Assembly (NCBI GenBank): GCA_963682025.1
Contig: OY821521.1
Coordinates: 195,559,026 to 195,623,025 of the forward strand
Source of the DNA: Cordilura impudica
Lineage: Eukaryota; Arthropoda; Insecta; Diptera; Scathophagidae
Reading direction: 5' to 3'
DNA length: 64,000 nt
Each line of letters begins with the position of its first letter. Position 1 is the first letter of the stretch. Positions 34,838-46,200 of the stretch are shown here, piece by piece. The notes below the pieces were generated by a model that did not search any database, was not told the origin of the DNA, and saw only the letters and a program-made list of their open reading frames with translations. The translations under genes and the position numbers were made by a program.

Positions 34838-36222
34838 CCGAGAATCGACCGAGTATCACTTTCTGAGTCGATTTGGCGATGTCCATCCATCCATCCGTCC
34901 GTCCGTCTGCCTGTCCGTCTGTGTATCCAATTATGAATATATTTTGAAAAAAGTTGGTGAAAATCGGTTCTTCTATGTTTATTACATCCATTAATCAGTA
35001 ATCCTAAAATAAACCCTATAGGACAATTCTTAGTCATAGCACCCATATAAAACTGATTACCGATCTGCACTTAAATCTATCAAAAAACAAAAATATTCCA
35101 CAAATTTTTCTCAACTTTGATTTGTATATGTTCTTGCAGAAAATAAATAACCTTACCAAGTATGGTCTGGATAGGATCAGTTTTCGACCTAGTCCCCACA
35201 TAAATGTAGCATACGATATAAACTTTTTCCTATCCGAAGGCAAAAAAAAATTAATAACAATGCCACTAAAATTTGGTTTATGCTTATTATACCCTCCACT
35301 CCAGTGTGCAGAGGGTATATATAAGTTTGTCATTCCGTTTGTAATAATTAGAAAAAAAAATTTGGAGCCCATAAAATATATATATTTGTGATCCTTATAA
35401 CAACCGGAGTTGATATAGCGATGTCCGTCTGTCCGTCTGTGGAAATCACGATGACGGCATCAATCGGGCAGCTAGGGTGCTCGCTGACACAAAAAATGAT
35501 TCATTAACATCCTGAAAAGTTTGATATTTAAAATCGTCCAAATCGGTCGATTACGGCCCGAGATTTGAATGAAGAACTAAAAAAAGTCTTAAAAAAATAT
35601 AATTTTCTATGTTGTTCTCTTCACGATCACGCCCTAAATAGTGATCATTTTTAGTGAGAATGATTCATCAAATTCATGGGAAGATTTCTATTCCAAAAAT
35701 CATTAAAATCGGTGGAACAGGTCCAGGGAAATCTCTGAAAAAGTAAAAAAAAATTAAAAATATGATGTTTCTATATTGTTCTTGTTGTTATTCTAAATGT
35801 TGTGTTGTTGTCATAGCTGGACTTGTTGTTTTTGTGGTCGTTGGGGTAATAATATAATAAAAACTAACCCTTTGTACTCTGGTAGAAAAATTTAAAAGTT
35901 TCCATTGTTTTGGCATCACTAAAAAAATTTGTTAGATCATTTCTGTCCTTACCATGAGCCTGCCTGCAAAATTTCAGATCGAACGGGTCACGGGAAATTG
36001 GTTAAAATCGATCCAAAATTTTTTCGACAAGCAGACACTACGAGTTAATATAAAGGGAGTAAAAATTCACCAACATCTAAAGCAAATAATGCTAAAATAC
36101 CTAGTTGTTAATAAAAAAAAAACAATGTAAATACAGCAAAAAAAAATTTTATGTATAAATTTATTTATTAGTTGGACCTAAGAGATAAGATCTCTAAACG
36201 CATGGTATAGGGTATCGTTTTT
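34838..36222 (-). repeat. R1 copy split by an R2 insertion
   Basis: R1 blocks run from TCACTTTCTGAGTCGATTTG through a GTCC/GTCT tract to TTTGGTTTATGCTTAT at 35287. They resume at about 36166 with TTAGTTGGACCTAAGAGATA and GCATGGTATAGGGTATCG, ending TTCTTACTTGT. The outermost TATACCC end is missing. Confidence 0.75.
35288..36165 (+). repeat. Dispersed repeat R2, longest copy
   Basis: It begins with a hairpin TATACCCTCCACTCC...GAGGGTATA, then TTTGTCATTCCGTTTGTAAT, GAGTTGATATAGCGATGTCC with a GTCT/GTCC tract, and CGGTCGATTACGGCCCGAG. It ends near ACAAGCAGACACTACGAGTT and ATATAAAGGGAGTAAAAATT. It sits inside an R1 copy, so it was mobile after R1. About 880 bp, non-coding. Confidence 0.7.
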
Positions 36223-36378
36223 CTTACTTGTTTTTTTTTTAGATTTTATTATAAATTTAGGAAAAGTAAATGAATTTTTTTGAATTTCTTTAAGTGTATT
36301 CGACAAACGATTAAATTGACATACAGTTATTGTCAAATCTAGCGCTTATAGCGAAAACATACATTTATATCAAAATAA
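36167..36378 (+). repeat. 212-bp direct repeat, copy 1
   Basis: This segment (R1 tail, poly-T, then AGATTTTATTATAAATTTAG and TGTCAAATCTAGCGCTTATA) is almost identical to 38442-38655. A diverged third relative lies at 34748-34835. Confidence 0.85.
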
Positions 36379-36380
36379 AT

Positions 36381-37116
36381 TTATATAAACATATTAAATA
36401 ATACAAATAATATACATATATTATATATGTATATCCATAACAACTGCATGTTAGAAATAAGTCTGTATATTATTTTATTTACATAAAATTCTGCAATATT
36501 TTGTTGTGGGGAAAATACATTTCTTTTGCATTAAAAGAGTGTCACTTCATTTTGCTCAGCGTGACTATGCCACAGTAGATGGCGCCACAATTTTTGTTTG
36601 TTCTAATTAGCTTTGCAATAGTTATTTCTATTTTAACATGAATGTTAATATTTTCAACTGGATATCATACAGAACAATGTTAAGAGTATACACGGGCTGG
36701 TCTTTTATTTCATACGTATTTTCATTATTCTTTTAAAAATATGAACATAAGTTTGGCATATTAACTTTTTGTTGTCTTTACAAAATAGAGTTACCGAGTT
36801 CATCAATGAGTTTTTTGCTTTCAAAACAGTTCTTCATAGTTATATGGAATTATTATTCTGCTTTACCTACAAAATATCTGATTGCGATTACATCTAATTT
36901 TTAAAAATTGTTTATAATTACTAAAGCATTATTATTCACATAAATACAAAATTGCACTTTTTAAATTTTCCATTCAAATTTAAGAAAATATCAATTCTAA
37001 AAACTGGAATTAAAAATTTCCAATTATAAATTACAATTAATTGAATTTCAGAAAATAATATCAAAACGCCGGGAATTATAATTTTAAATTTAGAAGACAT
37101 CAATTGCTTTTCAGTA
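36381..37116. other. AT-rich spacer, no gene recognised
   Basis: Nothing beyond AT-rich sequence and TATA/CATATA runs. Confidence 0.3.
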
Positions 37117-37655
37117 CCGCGATTCAGTAACTTCTTTTAACGATAGTTGAATCGTTAAAAAAAGGAAATTACAAAATTATCAGTAAAATTTTTAAATTTT
37201 TTGTGTTGTTTATTCAATCGATAAAAACTTAAATTTTTAGGTTGAAATGTCGTCATACATAAATAAAAATCATAAAATAGTGAAAATTTTTGCTTTAATT
37301 AAAAAACTTTTTTATATAAATAAAAAAATTAAATAGCATATTCAATTCATTATTTCATTTTCAAATAAATAAACAGAAATATTAGTAAAAAAAAATAAAG
37401 ATATTAAACATAAACATAAAATCATCCTGTCAAACACGAAGTAATTTGTTTTTTCTATTCTTCTTTGTGTTTTTCGCTTATTTTGACAGAGATGCCACTC
37501 GTTTACAATTTAAACAAATAGAAAAATAGACTTGTCGACTGCCGTTAAGATGTATGTACTTAGTGAATCACTTAATCCTTAGTGCAAACAAAAATAGCTG
37601 TCGATATATTTTGCGATTGTCGGATCGTTGAAATTTACAGAATCACAGTACAGAA
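37117..37655. mobile_element. Possible MITE with imperfect ~40-bp TIRs
   Basis: The left end CAGTACCGCGATTCAGTAAC and the reverse complement of the right end (CTGTACTGTGATTCTGTAAA) match imperfectly. Similarity extends through AACGAT and a GAATCG/CAATCG block. No target duplication is clear and the inside is non-coding. Confidence 0.4.
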
Positions 37656-38374
37656 AACATAAATTTAAATTCAATGAATTTTAGAAAACGTCAAATGATA
37701 TTTAAGAATGCGAACATAAAAACTGTTACATAAATAAACGCAATTTGATGAGAATGTTATTTATATATAAATTTTCACAATTTTTCTTGGATGAAAATTT
37801 GAAGTTTTTCAGAAAATAAAGAGAACAAATTATTTTATTTAAAATGTTCGGGACATTTGGTTTTTTGCGTTTGGCATCCCTAATTTTAATATTTATTATT
37901 ATAAATTTATTCTCTATGTTTTCCAAATATGGCAATATTTTAATAAAAAAATTGAGAGTTTTTTTTTTTTTGGTTATTATTTTGTTACTCCATCCGACCT
38001 ATATGGCCGCAATGAAGAAATATTTGGCCAGTTAAAAGAAACTATACAGCCATCTCCAATTAGAACGATTTAATGCATATAGCCACCCTACACAACCATT
38101 ACCTTTTCAATGGAGGTTAAGGCGAGCTATTTAATTAGCAAGAACTAAATTAAACGAGAAGTTATGTCATATAACCGGAAACGCATGCATATAGGTATAT
38201 AACCTAAATGCATGCCGATCAGCAACCACGATGACCAAAAAGCAAACACCGAAATAAATCCGAAATAATAGAAAAGACGAAAACCAACCAACCCAAAGAA
38301 TTTGCTGAAATAATTTGGTATTAAGTTTAACAAATTGTTTACTTTTTCATTTACATTTATTATCAAGACTCAAA

Positions 38375-38655
38375 CCGAGGTGGAGGGTATCAAAGATTCG
38401 GCACAGCCGAATTTAACACTCTTACTTGTTTTCTATATCAAATTAGTTGGACCTAAGAGATAAGATCTCTAAACGCATGGTATAGGGTATCGTTTTTCTT
38501 ACTTGTTTTTTTTTTTTAGATTTTATTATAAATTTAGGAAAAGTAAATGAATTTTTTAGAAATTCTTTAAGTGTATTCGACAAACGATTAAATTGACATA
38601 CAGTTATTGTCAAATCTAGCGCTTATAGCGAAAACATAAATTTATATTAAAATAA
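38375..38655 (+). repeat. R3 tail, R1 tail and direct repeat copy 2
   Basis: 38375-38430 carries the R3 end (GGAGGGTATCAAAGATTCGG, GCCGAATTTAACACTC, TTACTTG). 38431-38500 is an R1 tail. 38442-38655 repeats 36167-36378 nearly base for base. Confidence 0.8.
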
Positions 38656-40165
38656 CTGTGATTTATTTTTGCAGTTAAAGTACGCCCTCCTACTCATGAG
38701 ACGAGTACACAAACTAATTACGTACATTTTTTTGTTGTTGTATTGTTATTGTTAGTAAAAGAATTGAAATTTAGACATGTTTGTTTGTTACCTTGGCCGT
38801 GAAAATAGCAACAGGTTGTTAGATGGTTTATGTTTTTTTGCTGCATATTAGCAAGAAGATCAGTTAGCTGATAGGTAAGAAGAAGAAAAAAGTTTACATT
38901 CGTTACAGAATTAAATGGCAATTACAATAACTAAATGCCAATTGGTTAAACTATTAATAATAATAAGAAGAATATTACGAATATTTTGGTTGAACTGTGG
39001 ACAAAGACCCCTGGTAAATGTGATTAAGGCTATTAACGAATTTTCACATACTCTTGTCAACAGTTTTTTATACTTTTTTTTTATAGTTTTTTTAGGTTTT
39101 TTTCTTTAAGTAATCACATTAAGAACCTTTTCATACAACACAACAGCAACAAATATGAAAAAAAAGCAAGAAAGAATTCTAAAAAAATATTTTCAATGGT
39201 TATGGGTGCTGGCCAAGAAAACTATACGAGTACGGTGGCAGAGCTAGTCTTTTGGATCAACAGTCACATAGGCAAACAGACAAACGGACAGACGGTCAAA
39301 TAGCCCGGCTAACAGACAGACTATTGTATATTTTTGAGCTCTTCTTTTAGAAGGAATATCATTTGCTGTTGTTGTTGTTGTTGTATTTATTTGTTGTTTC
39401 AGAGTTCGCTGCTTGATTGTTTGATTTGGTTGTTCTGTTAATATTTTTCTTTTTTTTTTGGTATTTATTTTCTTTTCTTTTACTTCGTTTGTATGTCTGC
39501 ACGTTATGTCGCTATAAAGGTAAATGTGTTTGTTTGTATGTATGTATATAAGCCTATAACTTCTTTGTTGTTCTTTTTCTACTTCTTGGCTTATTTACTT
39601 TCCTACGGATGTCTGTTTAAAATTCCTTTTAAGCTTACACCGTATCCCAATTTCAGGCATTCGCGATCGAGAATTTGAATCGGAAACAAGTCGCGCTTAA
39701 ACAACTCCAAAAATATATAAATTATTGTGGCCACATTATATATACACACACTCACACACACTCGCACATAAGGAACAGTTTATACATAGACTTAGACCCC
39801 TTTAACTAGGTGTGTGACTGAGTAAGTGAGTGCGTTAGTTGTTGTTGTTAAGTCTTTCAGTGAAGGTGTTCAGAACATTAACATTAAAGGCAAAGCCCAA
39901 CAACAGAACCTGTGTTGAACCTTTGGCCAAAAACCAAAGCTTGATATTTTAACGTTACCCTTCGTGGAGTTTAGTTTAAATCTAGACTAGCTTTGCTAAG
40001 CACGAATATCGCATAGACAACTCGCTCTCTCTCAGCTACGGTTAAGGAATTAATTGTGAAATTAAAAAAAAAAATAAGATCATCAAAAAAAAAAAGAACG
40101 AAATTTTAATTAAAACATAAATTCAAATACCAAAAACGTCTAACAAAAGAAAAAATTCCCACAAA
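38656..40165 (+). promoter_or_regulatory. Upstream region and presumed 5' UTR of the lectin-like gene
   Basis: No other gene was recognised. It has GTT/TTG-type microsatellites (39366-39384, 39839-39850) and a TTTTTCTTTTCTTTT-rich stretch. A CTCGCTCTCTCTCAGCTACG block at about 40021-40040 holds GAGA-type and weak initiator-like (TCAGCT) words about 135 bp before the ATG. No TATA box is convincing at the expected distance. Promoter position is inference. Confidence 0.25.
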
Positions 40166-40214
40166 ATGAATAAAGTTTTTATATGCCTTTTAAGTTTGGT
40201 GGTCCTGTCCACAG
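40166..40214 (+). CDS. Lectin-like gene, exon 1 (signal peptide)
   Basis: Start ATG in the context ACAAAATGA, favourable for insects. It codes for 16 residues plus the first base of Gly17, then donor GTAAGT. It is too short for an ORF search but fixed by the phase match with exon 2. Confidence 0.85.
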
Positions 40215-43200
40215 GTAAGTGTGATTTTGTATGTGTGTGTGTGTTTTTTTTTTTTTATTTAAAAAAAAAATAACTGTGTACTAAATCGAAACGATCACGA
40301 ACGGAAGTTAATAATTTGTTGTAACATTAAATCAGCATTAAAATTTCAACAAGAAATAAATTAAATATAACCAAGTCACACTTATGCTATCAACACAGAA
40401 ACTTTAAAGAATTATTTTTTATATTAAAATAAAAAAAAATTAAATTAAATTAAAAAAATTTTTTGACCATTAATAGAAATTTTTTAATTTTCTGATTTTA
40501 GTTTTGAATAGTTTTAGCCAGGTTGCCCAAATAAATTTAGGGGAAAAAATAATAAAATAAATAAAAGAAAAAAATTTTTTTTTAAATTTCGAAATCTTTG
40601 AGAAATATAAACAAATTAATATCAATTAAAAATATTAAATAAATATCTAAATTATTTACAAATATTTTTTTTATAATTTAAATATTAATAAAATAACTAA
40701 TATAAGAGCATATACAATTTTATATTATATATTTAAAAACAATAATAAAAAAGTTAATTTTGAAAAAATTTATTAAATTTCAAAACTATGAAAAATTAAA
40801 TTCAGTTTCCAATTTATTGAAAAACATTTATTTTTATTAATTGGAATTCGTAAAGAAAAAATAATTAAATTACTAAATTAAAAAAAAAATAATATCAAAC
40901 AAAAATATTAAATAAATTTCTAAATTATTTTAAAATATTTTTTATTTTATAATTTAAATATTAAAAAAAGAACATAGTTTAATTTTTAAATTGTCAAAAA
41001 TAAATTTATATTTTTTAAAATTAAATTCCAAAATTATGAAAAATTAATTTCAATTTCTAATTTATGGCAAAAAAATATTTTTAAAATTAAAATTCTTAAA
41101 AAGAGATTAATTTAATTACCTAATTTTTAAAAGAATTTCTTTTAATTAATATCAATTAAAAATATTAAATAAATTTCTAAATTAATTAAAAATATTTTTT
41201 ATTTTAAAATTTAAATATATGAAAAATAAAATAATTTAATTTCTAAATTGTCAAAAATTGATTTATTTTTTTTTAAATTCAATTTCAAAATTATGAAAAA
41301 TTAATTTCAATTTCTAATTTATGGAAAAATAATGTTTTTTTTAAATTAAAATTCTTAAAAAGATATTAATTAAATTAATTAATTTTTACAAGAAATTAAG
41401 AAAAAAATTAAATCAATTAAAAATATTAAATAAATTTCTAAATTATCTCAAAATATTTTTTATTTTTTAATTTAAATATTTAGAAAAGAAACTGGATTTA
41501 TATTTAAAATTACATATTTAAAAATTATAATAAAAAAAATTTCATTTTCAGAAAATTTTCTAAGTTCCAAAATTATGAAAAATTAATTTCAATTTCTTAT
41601 TTATGGAAAAATAATATTTTTTAAAATTAAAATTCTTAAAAAGAGATTAATTTAATTACATAATTTTTAAAAAGATTTTTTTTAACTTAATATCAATAAA
41701 AAATATTAAATAAATTTCTAAATTTTTTAAAAATATTTTTTATTTTATAATTTAAATATATAAAAAAGAAACTAAATTTATATTTGACATCACATATTTA
41801 AAAATGATAATACGAAAAAAAAAAATAATTTACAAAAAATTTATTGAATTCCAAAATTATGAAAATAAAATTTAATTTCTAATTTATGGAAACATAATAT
41901 TTTTTTAAATTAACATTCTTAAAATTAGATTAACTAAATTACTTAATTTTTAAAAATATTTTTTTTTTAATTAATAACATCAATTACAAATTTTAAATAA
42001 ATTTCTTAATTATTAAAAAAAATATATATAATTTATAATTTCAATATTTTAATATTTGAAAGAAACTTATTTAATATCTAAATTGTCAAATATGAATTTA
42101 TATTTTTTAAGAGTTTATATTACATATTTAAAAATGAGAAAAAAAGTTCATATACAAAAAGAATTATTAAATTCCAAAATTATAAAAAAAAAATCAATTT
42201 CCAATTTATGGTAAAATAATATTTTTTTAAATTAAAATTCTTAAAAAAGATTAATTTAATTACTTAATTTTGAAAAAATTAGTATCAATTTAAAATATTA
42301 AATAAATTTCTAAATTAATTAAAAACGCTTTTTATTTTAAAACTTAAATATTTGAAAAATAAAATAATTTAATTTCTAAATTGTCAAAAATTGATTTATT
42401 TTTTTTTTAATTCAATTTCAAAATTATGAAAAATTAATTTCAATTTATAATTTATGGAAAAATAATGTTTTTTTAAATTAAAATTCCTAAAAAGAGATTA
42501 ATTTGATTACTTAATTTTTAAAAGGAATTAATAAAAATTAAATCAATTAAAAATAATAAATAAATTTCTAAGTTATTTCAAAAGATTTTTTATTTTATAA
42601 TATAAATATTTAGAAAAGAAACTGAATTTATATTTAAAATTACATATTTAAAAATTATAATAAAAAAATGGCATTTACAAAAAATTTATTATGAAAAAAT
42701 AATATTTTTTAAAATTAAAATTCTTAAAAAGAGATCAATTTAATTACTTAATTTTTAAAAAGATTTTTTTGAACTTAATATCAATAAAAAATATTAAATA
42801 AATTTCTAAATTTTTTAAAAATATTTTTTATTTTCTGTGTGTAATATTTTTTATTTTATAATTTACATATTTAAAAATTAAACTAAATTTATATTTGATA
42901 TCACATATTTAAAAATGATAATACAAAAAAAAAAAAATAATTTACAAAAAATTTATTGAATTCCAAAATTATGAAAATAAAATTGAATTTCTAATTTATG
43001 GAAACATAATATTTTTTTAAATTAACATTCTTAAAAATAGATTAACTAAATTACTTAATTTTTAAAAATAATTTTTTTCTTTAATAATATCAATTAAAAA
43101 TTTTAAATAAATTTCTTAATCATTAAAAAAAAATTAGAATTTATAATTTCAATATTTTAATATTTGAAAGAAACTTATTTAATATCTAAATTGTCAAACA

Positions 43201-46200
43201 TAAATTTATATTTTTTAAGAGTTTATATTACATATTTAAAAATGATAAAAAAAAGTTCATATAGAAAAAAATTTATTAAATTCCAAAATTATAAAAAATT
43301 TCATTTAATTTCCAATTTATGGTAAAATAATATTTTTTTTTAAATTAAAATTCTTAAAAAGAGATTAATTAAGTTACTTAATTTTAAAAAATATTTTTTT
43401 TTAATTAATATAGATTAAAAATATTAAATTAATATCTATATTATTTTTAAAAAAATTTATAATTTATAATTTAAATATTTGAAAGGAACTAATTTAATTA
43501 TTAAGTTAATGAAAATGAATTTATATATTTTAAGAATATATGCAATTTTATATTACATGTTTAAAATAATAAATAAAAATTATTTTAGAAAACTTAAATT
43601 CAATTTCAAAATTATGAAAATTTAAATTCAATCTATAATTTATTGAAAAATAATTTTTAAATTTAATTAATTAAAATTCTTAAAAAGAGTATAATTAAAT
43701 TAATATGACTCTAGGAATTTAAATTTTCAATAAATTTCAAACTAGATTTATTTTCAATAAATTTAAAATTAATTATTAAATTAATTTGTTCGGTTTAATA
43801 TATTCTTCATTTTGTTAAAATTTTATTTTTAACTAATTTGGAAATAGAATTATTTATTGTTTTATTTTAAACAAAATTCCAGTTTATCTAAAAAAAAAAT
43901 GAAAATAGATTTATTTACTTAAAAAAATTTTTTTTAACTTAATAATTAAATTAATCTCTTTCAGGAATTTAAAAATATATATTATTTTTCGATAAATTAG
44001 AAATTGAATGTAATTTTTTATATATTTAAGTTTAATAATTAAATAAGTTATTTTTACAGATTTAATTTATTTAGTTTTAGTCTAATAAATCATTATTTGG
44101 AAGTATAATTATCTATTTTTTTTAATTTAAACTAATTTTTTTTAAGTTTTTCTAAAAAACTAAAAAAATAGATTAATTTTATTTAAAAATTTTGAGTTCA
44201 AAATAAAATTTTTTCTTTAAAAAAAATTTTTTTTTTGTTATAATAAATTTTTAAAATAAATAAAATTATTTTCTATTTTTTAGAAAAAATCCAAAAAATT
44301 GAGTGTAAATTAAAAAAAATGTAATTATATTTCCAAATTATATAAAAATAATGTCTGATATTAAAATAAAACTAAATAAATTAAATCTGTAAAAACAGAA
44401 GATTTAATTAAAAACTATGAAAAATTTCGTTCAGTTCCTAAATTTCTAAAAGAGATTAATTTAATTATTAAATTTTTAAAGATACATTTCTTTATTATAC
44501 ATTTTTAAAATAAATAAATCTATTTTAATTGTTTTTTTTTTTTTTTTAATAAACAAAAAATAGTTTTATTTCTAAGTTACTTAAAAATAATGATTTAATA
44601 AAGAAAAAAATTAATCCGTAAGAAATTAATTTTATTATTAAATTTCAAAATTACTGAAAAATAAATCCAATTTCTAATTTATTGAAAACTATTTTTTAAA
44701 ATAAAATTCTTAAAAATAGATTAATTAAATCACAAAGTTTTTAAAAAGAAAATATTTTATGTTTAACTTTAAATTTTGAAATTAAATTAATCTATTTTCA
44801 GTTTTTTTTTTCATTAGAACTTCAAAAAATTTAGTTTAAATTTAAAAAAACCAACCCATAAAAACCAATTTTTTATTATACTCTCTTTATTTGAAAATTA
44901 ATTTACCATCATGTATAAATAATTGATTGATTGAAAATGAAACATGTCTAGAAAAATATCTATCTATAAAAATGTGTCAGATAATTTTTATCGTCGCGGC
45001 GAGTTCAGCTCGATTGGATCACGGGGAAAGGTTTAAAAATCGATCCAAAGTTTTGTCGACAAACAGACAAGCAGACACTACTAGTTAATATAAAGGGAGT
45101 AAAAAAATTAATGAATCTACTTACAAATTATTTGAAAATAATGTTTTTTAAAATAAAACTAAATAAATTAAATCTGCAAAAACAACTGATTTAATAATTA
45201 AATGTAAAAATTATGAAAAATTTCGTTCAATTTCCAATTTATTGAAAAATATTTTTTTTTTTTTGAAAATTTTAAAATAAATAAATCTATTTTAAAATTT
45301 TTTTTTAGACAAACTTTAGTTTAGTTTATATTAAGACAAAAAATAATTCTTTTTGGAAATTACTTTTAAATAAAATTAAATCCTTAAAAAAAATAATTTA
45401 TTTCTAAAATTTAAAATTTATTGAAAAATATTTTTTTTAATTTAAATTTAAGAAAAAAGATATTAATTTAATTATTACATTGTTAAAAAGAAGTATAAAA
45501 TAAAACAAAAACTAATTTTATTTACAATTCATTTAAAAATAATCTTTTAGTAAAACAACAAAAAATTGAATCCGTAAAAAATCAAAATTATTTAAAAACA
45601 AATCTAATTTATAATTTATTTAAAAATTATCTTTTTTAATTAAAATTCCTAAACTGAGATTAAGTTAATTTAATTTACATTTTAAAAAGGAATTATTTTT
45701 TTTAATTTTAAATTTTTTAAATAAATTAATATATATTTTTTTTCGAAAAATGTAATATAATTAGATAAAATTTAAAATAAAAATATTTTAATTTCCAAAT
45801 TACTTAAAATAATGTTTTAATAAAAAATTAATTTAATTTACTAATTTCAAATTCATTCAATTTAAATTTCAATGGTTAAAAAGATATTTGTAATTTTTTT
45901 TTTTTTGTTGTTGTTTTAAGTTTTTGAAATAATTAAAGTATTATCTGTTTTTTAGGAAAACTTAAAAAAATAATAGTAATAGTTTATTAAAATAAAACTA
46001 AATAAATTAAATCTGTAAAAACAACAGACTAAATTATTAAATTTAATAAATATGAAAAAATTCATTTAAAGTTGAAAACACAACTGGGACGAACGACGAA
46101 TTTTTCGTTGCGAATATTCGTCGTCAGAAATAAAACACAGTTGTGTATATGAAAATGCTATTTCTATTTCTTACGTCGACGAATGACGAATAAATTGGTT

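Noticed and set aside
39230..39330. GACAGACGG-type words resembling the R1/R2 GTCC tract
   Set aside because: None of the flanking R1/R2 blocks is present, so homology is not supported.
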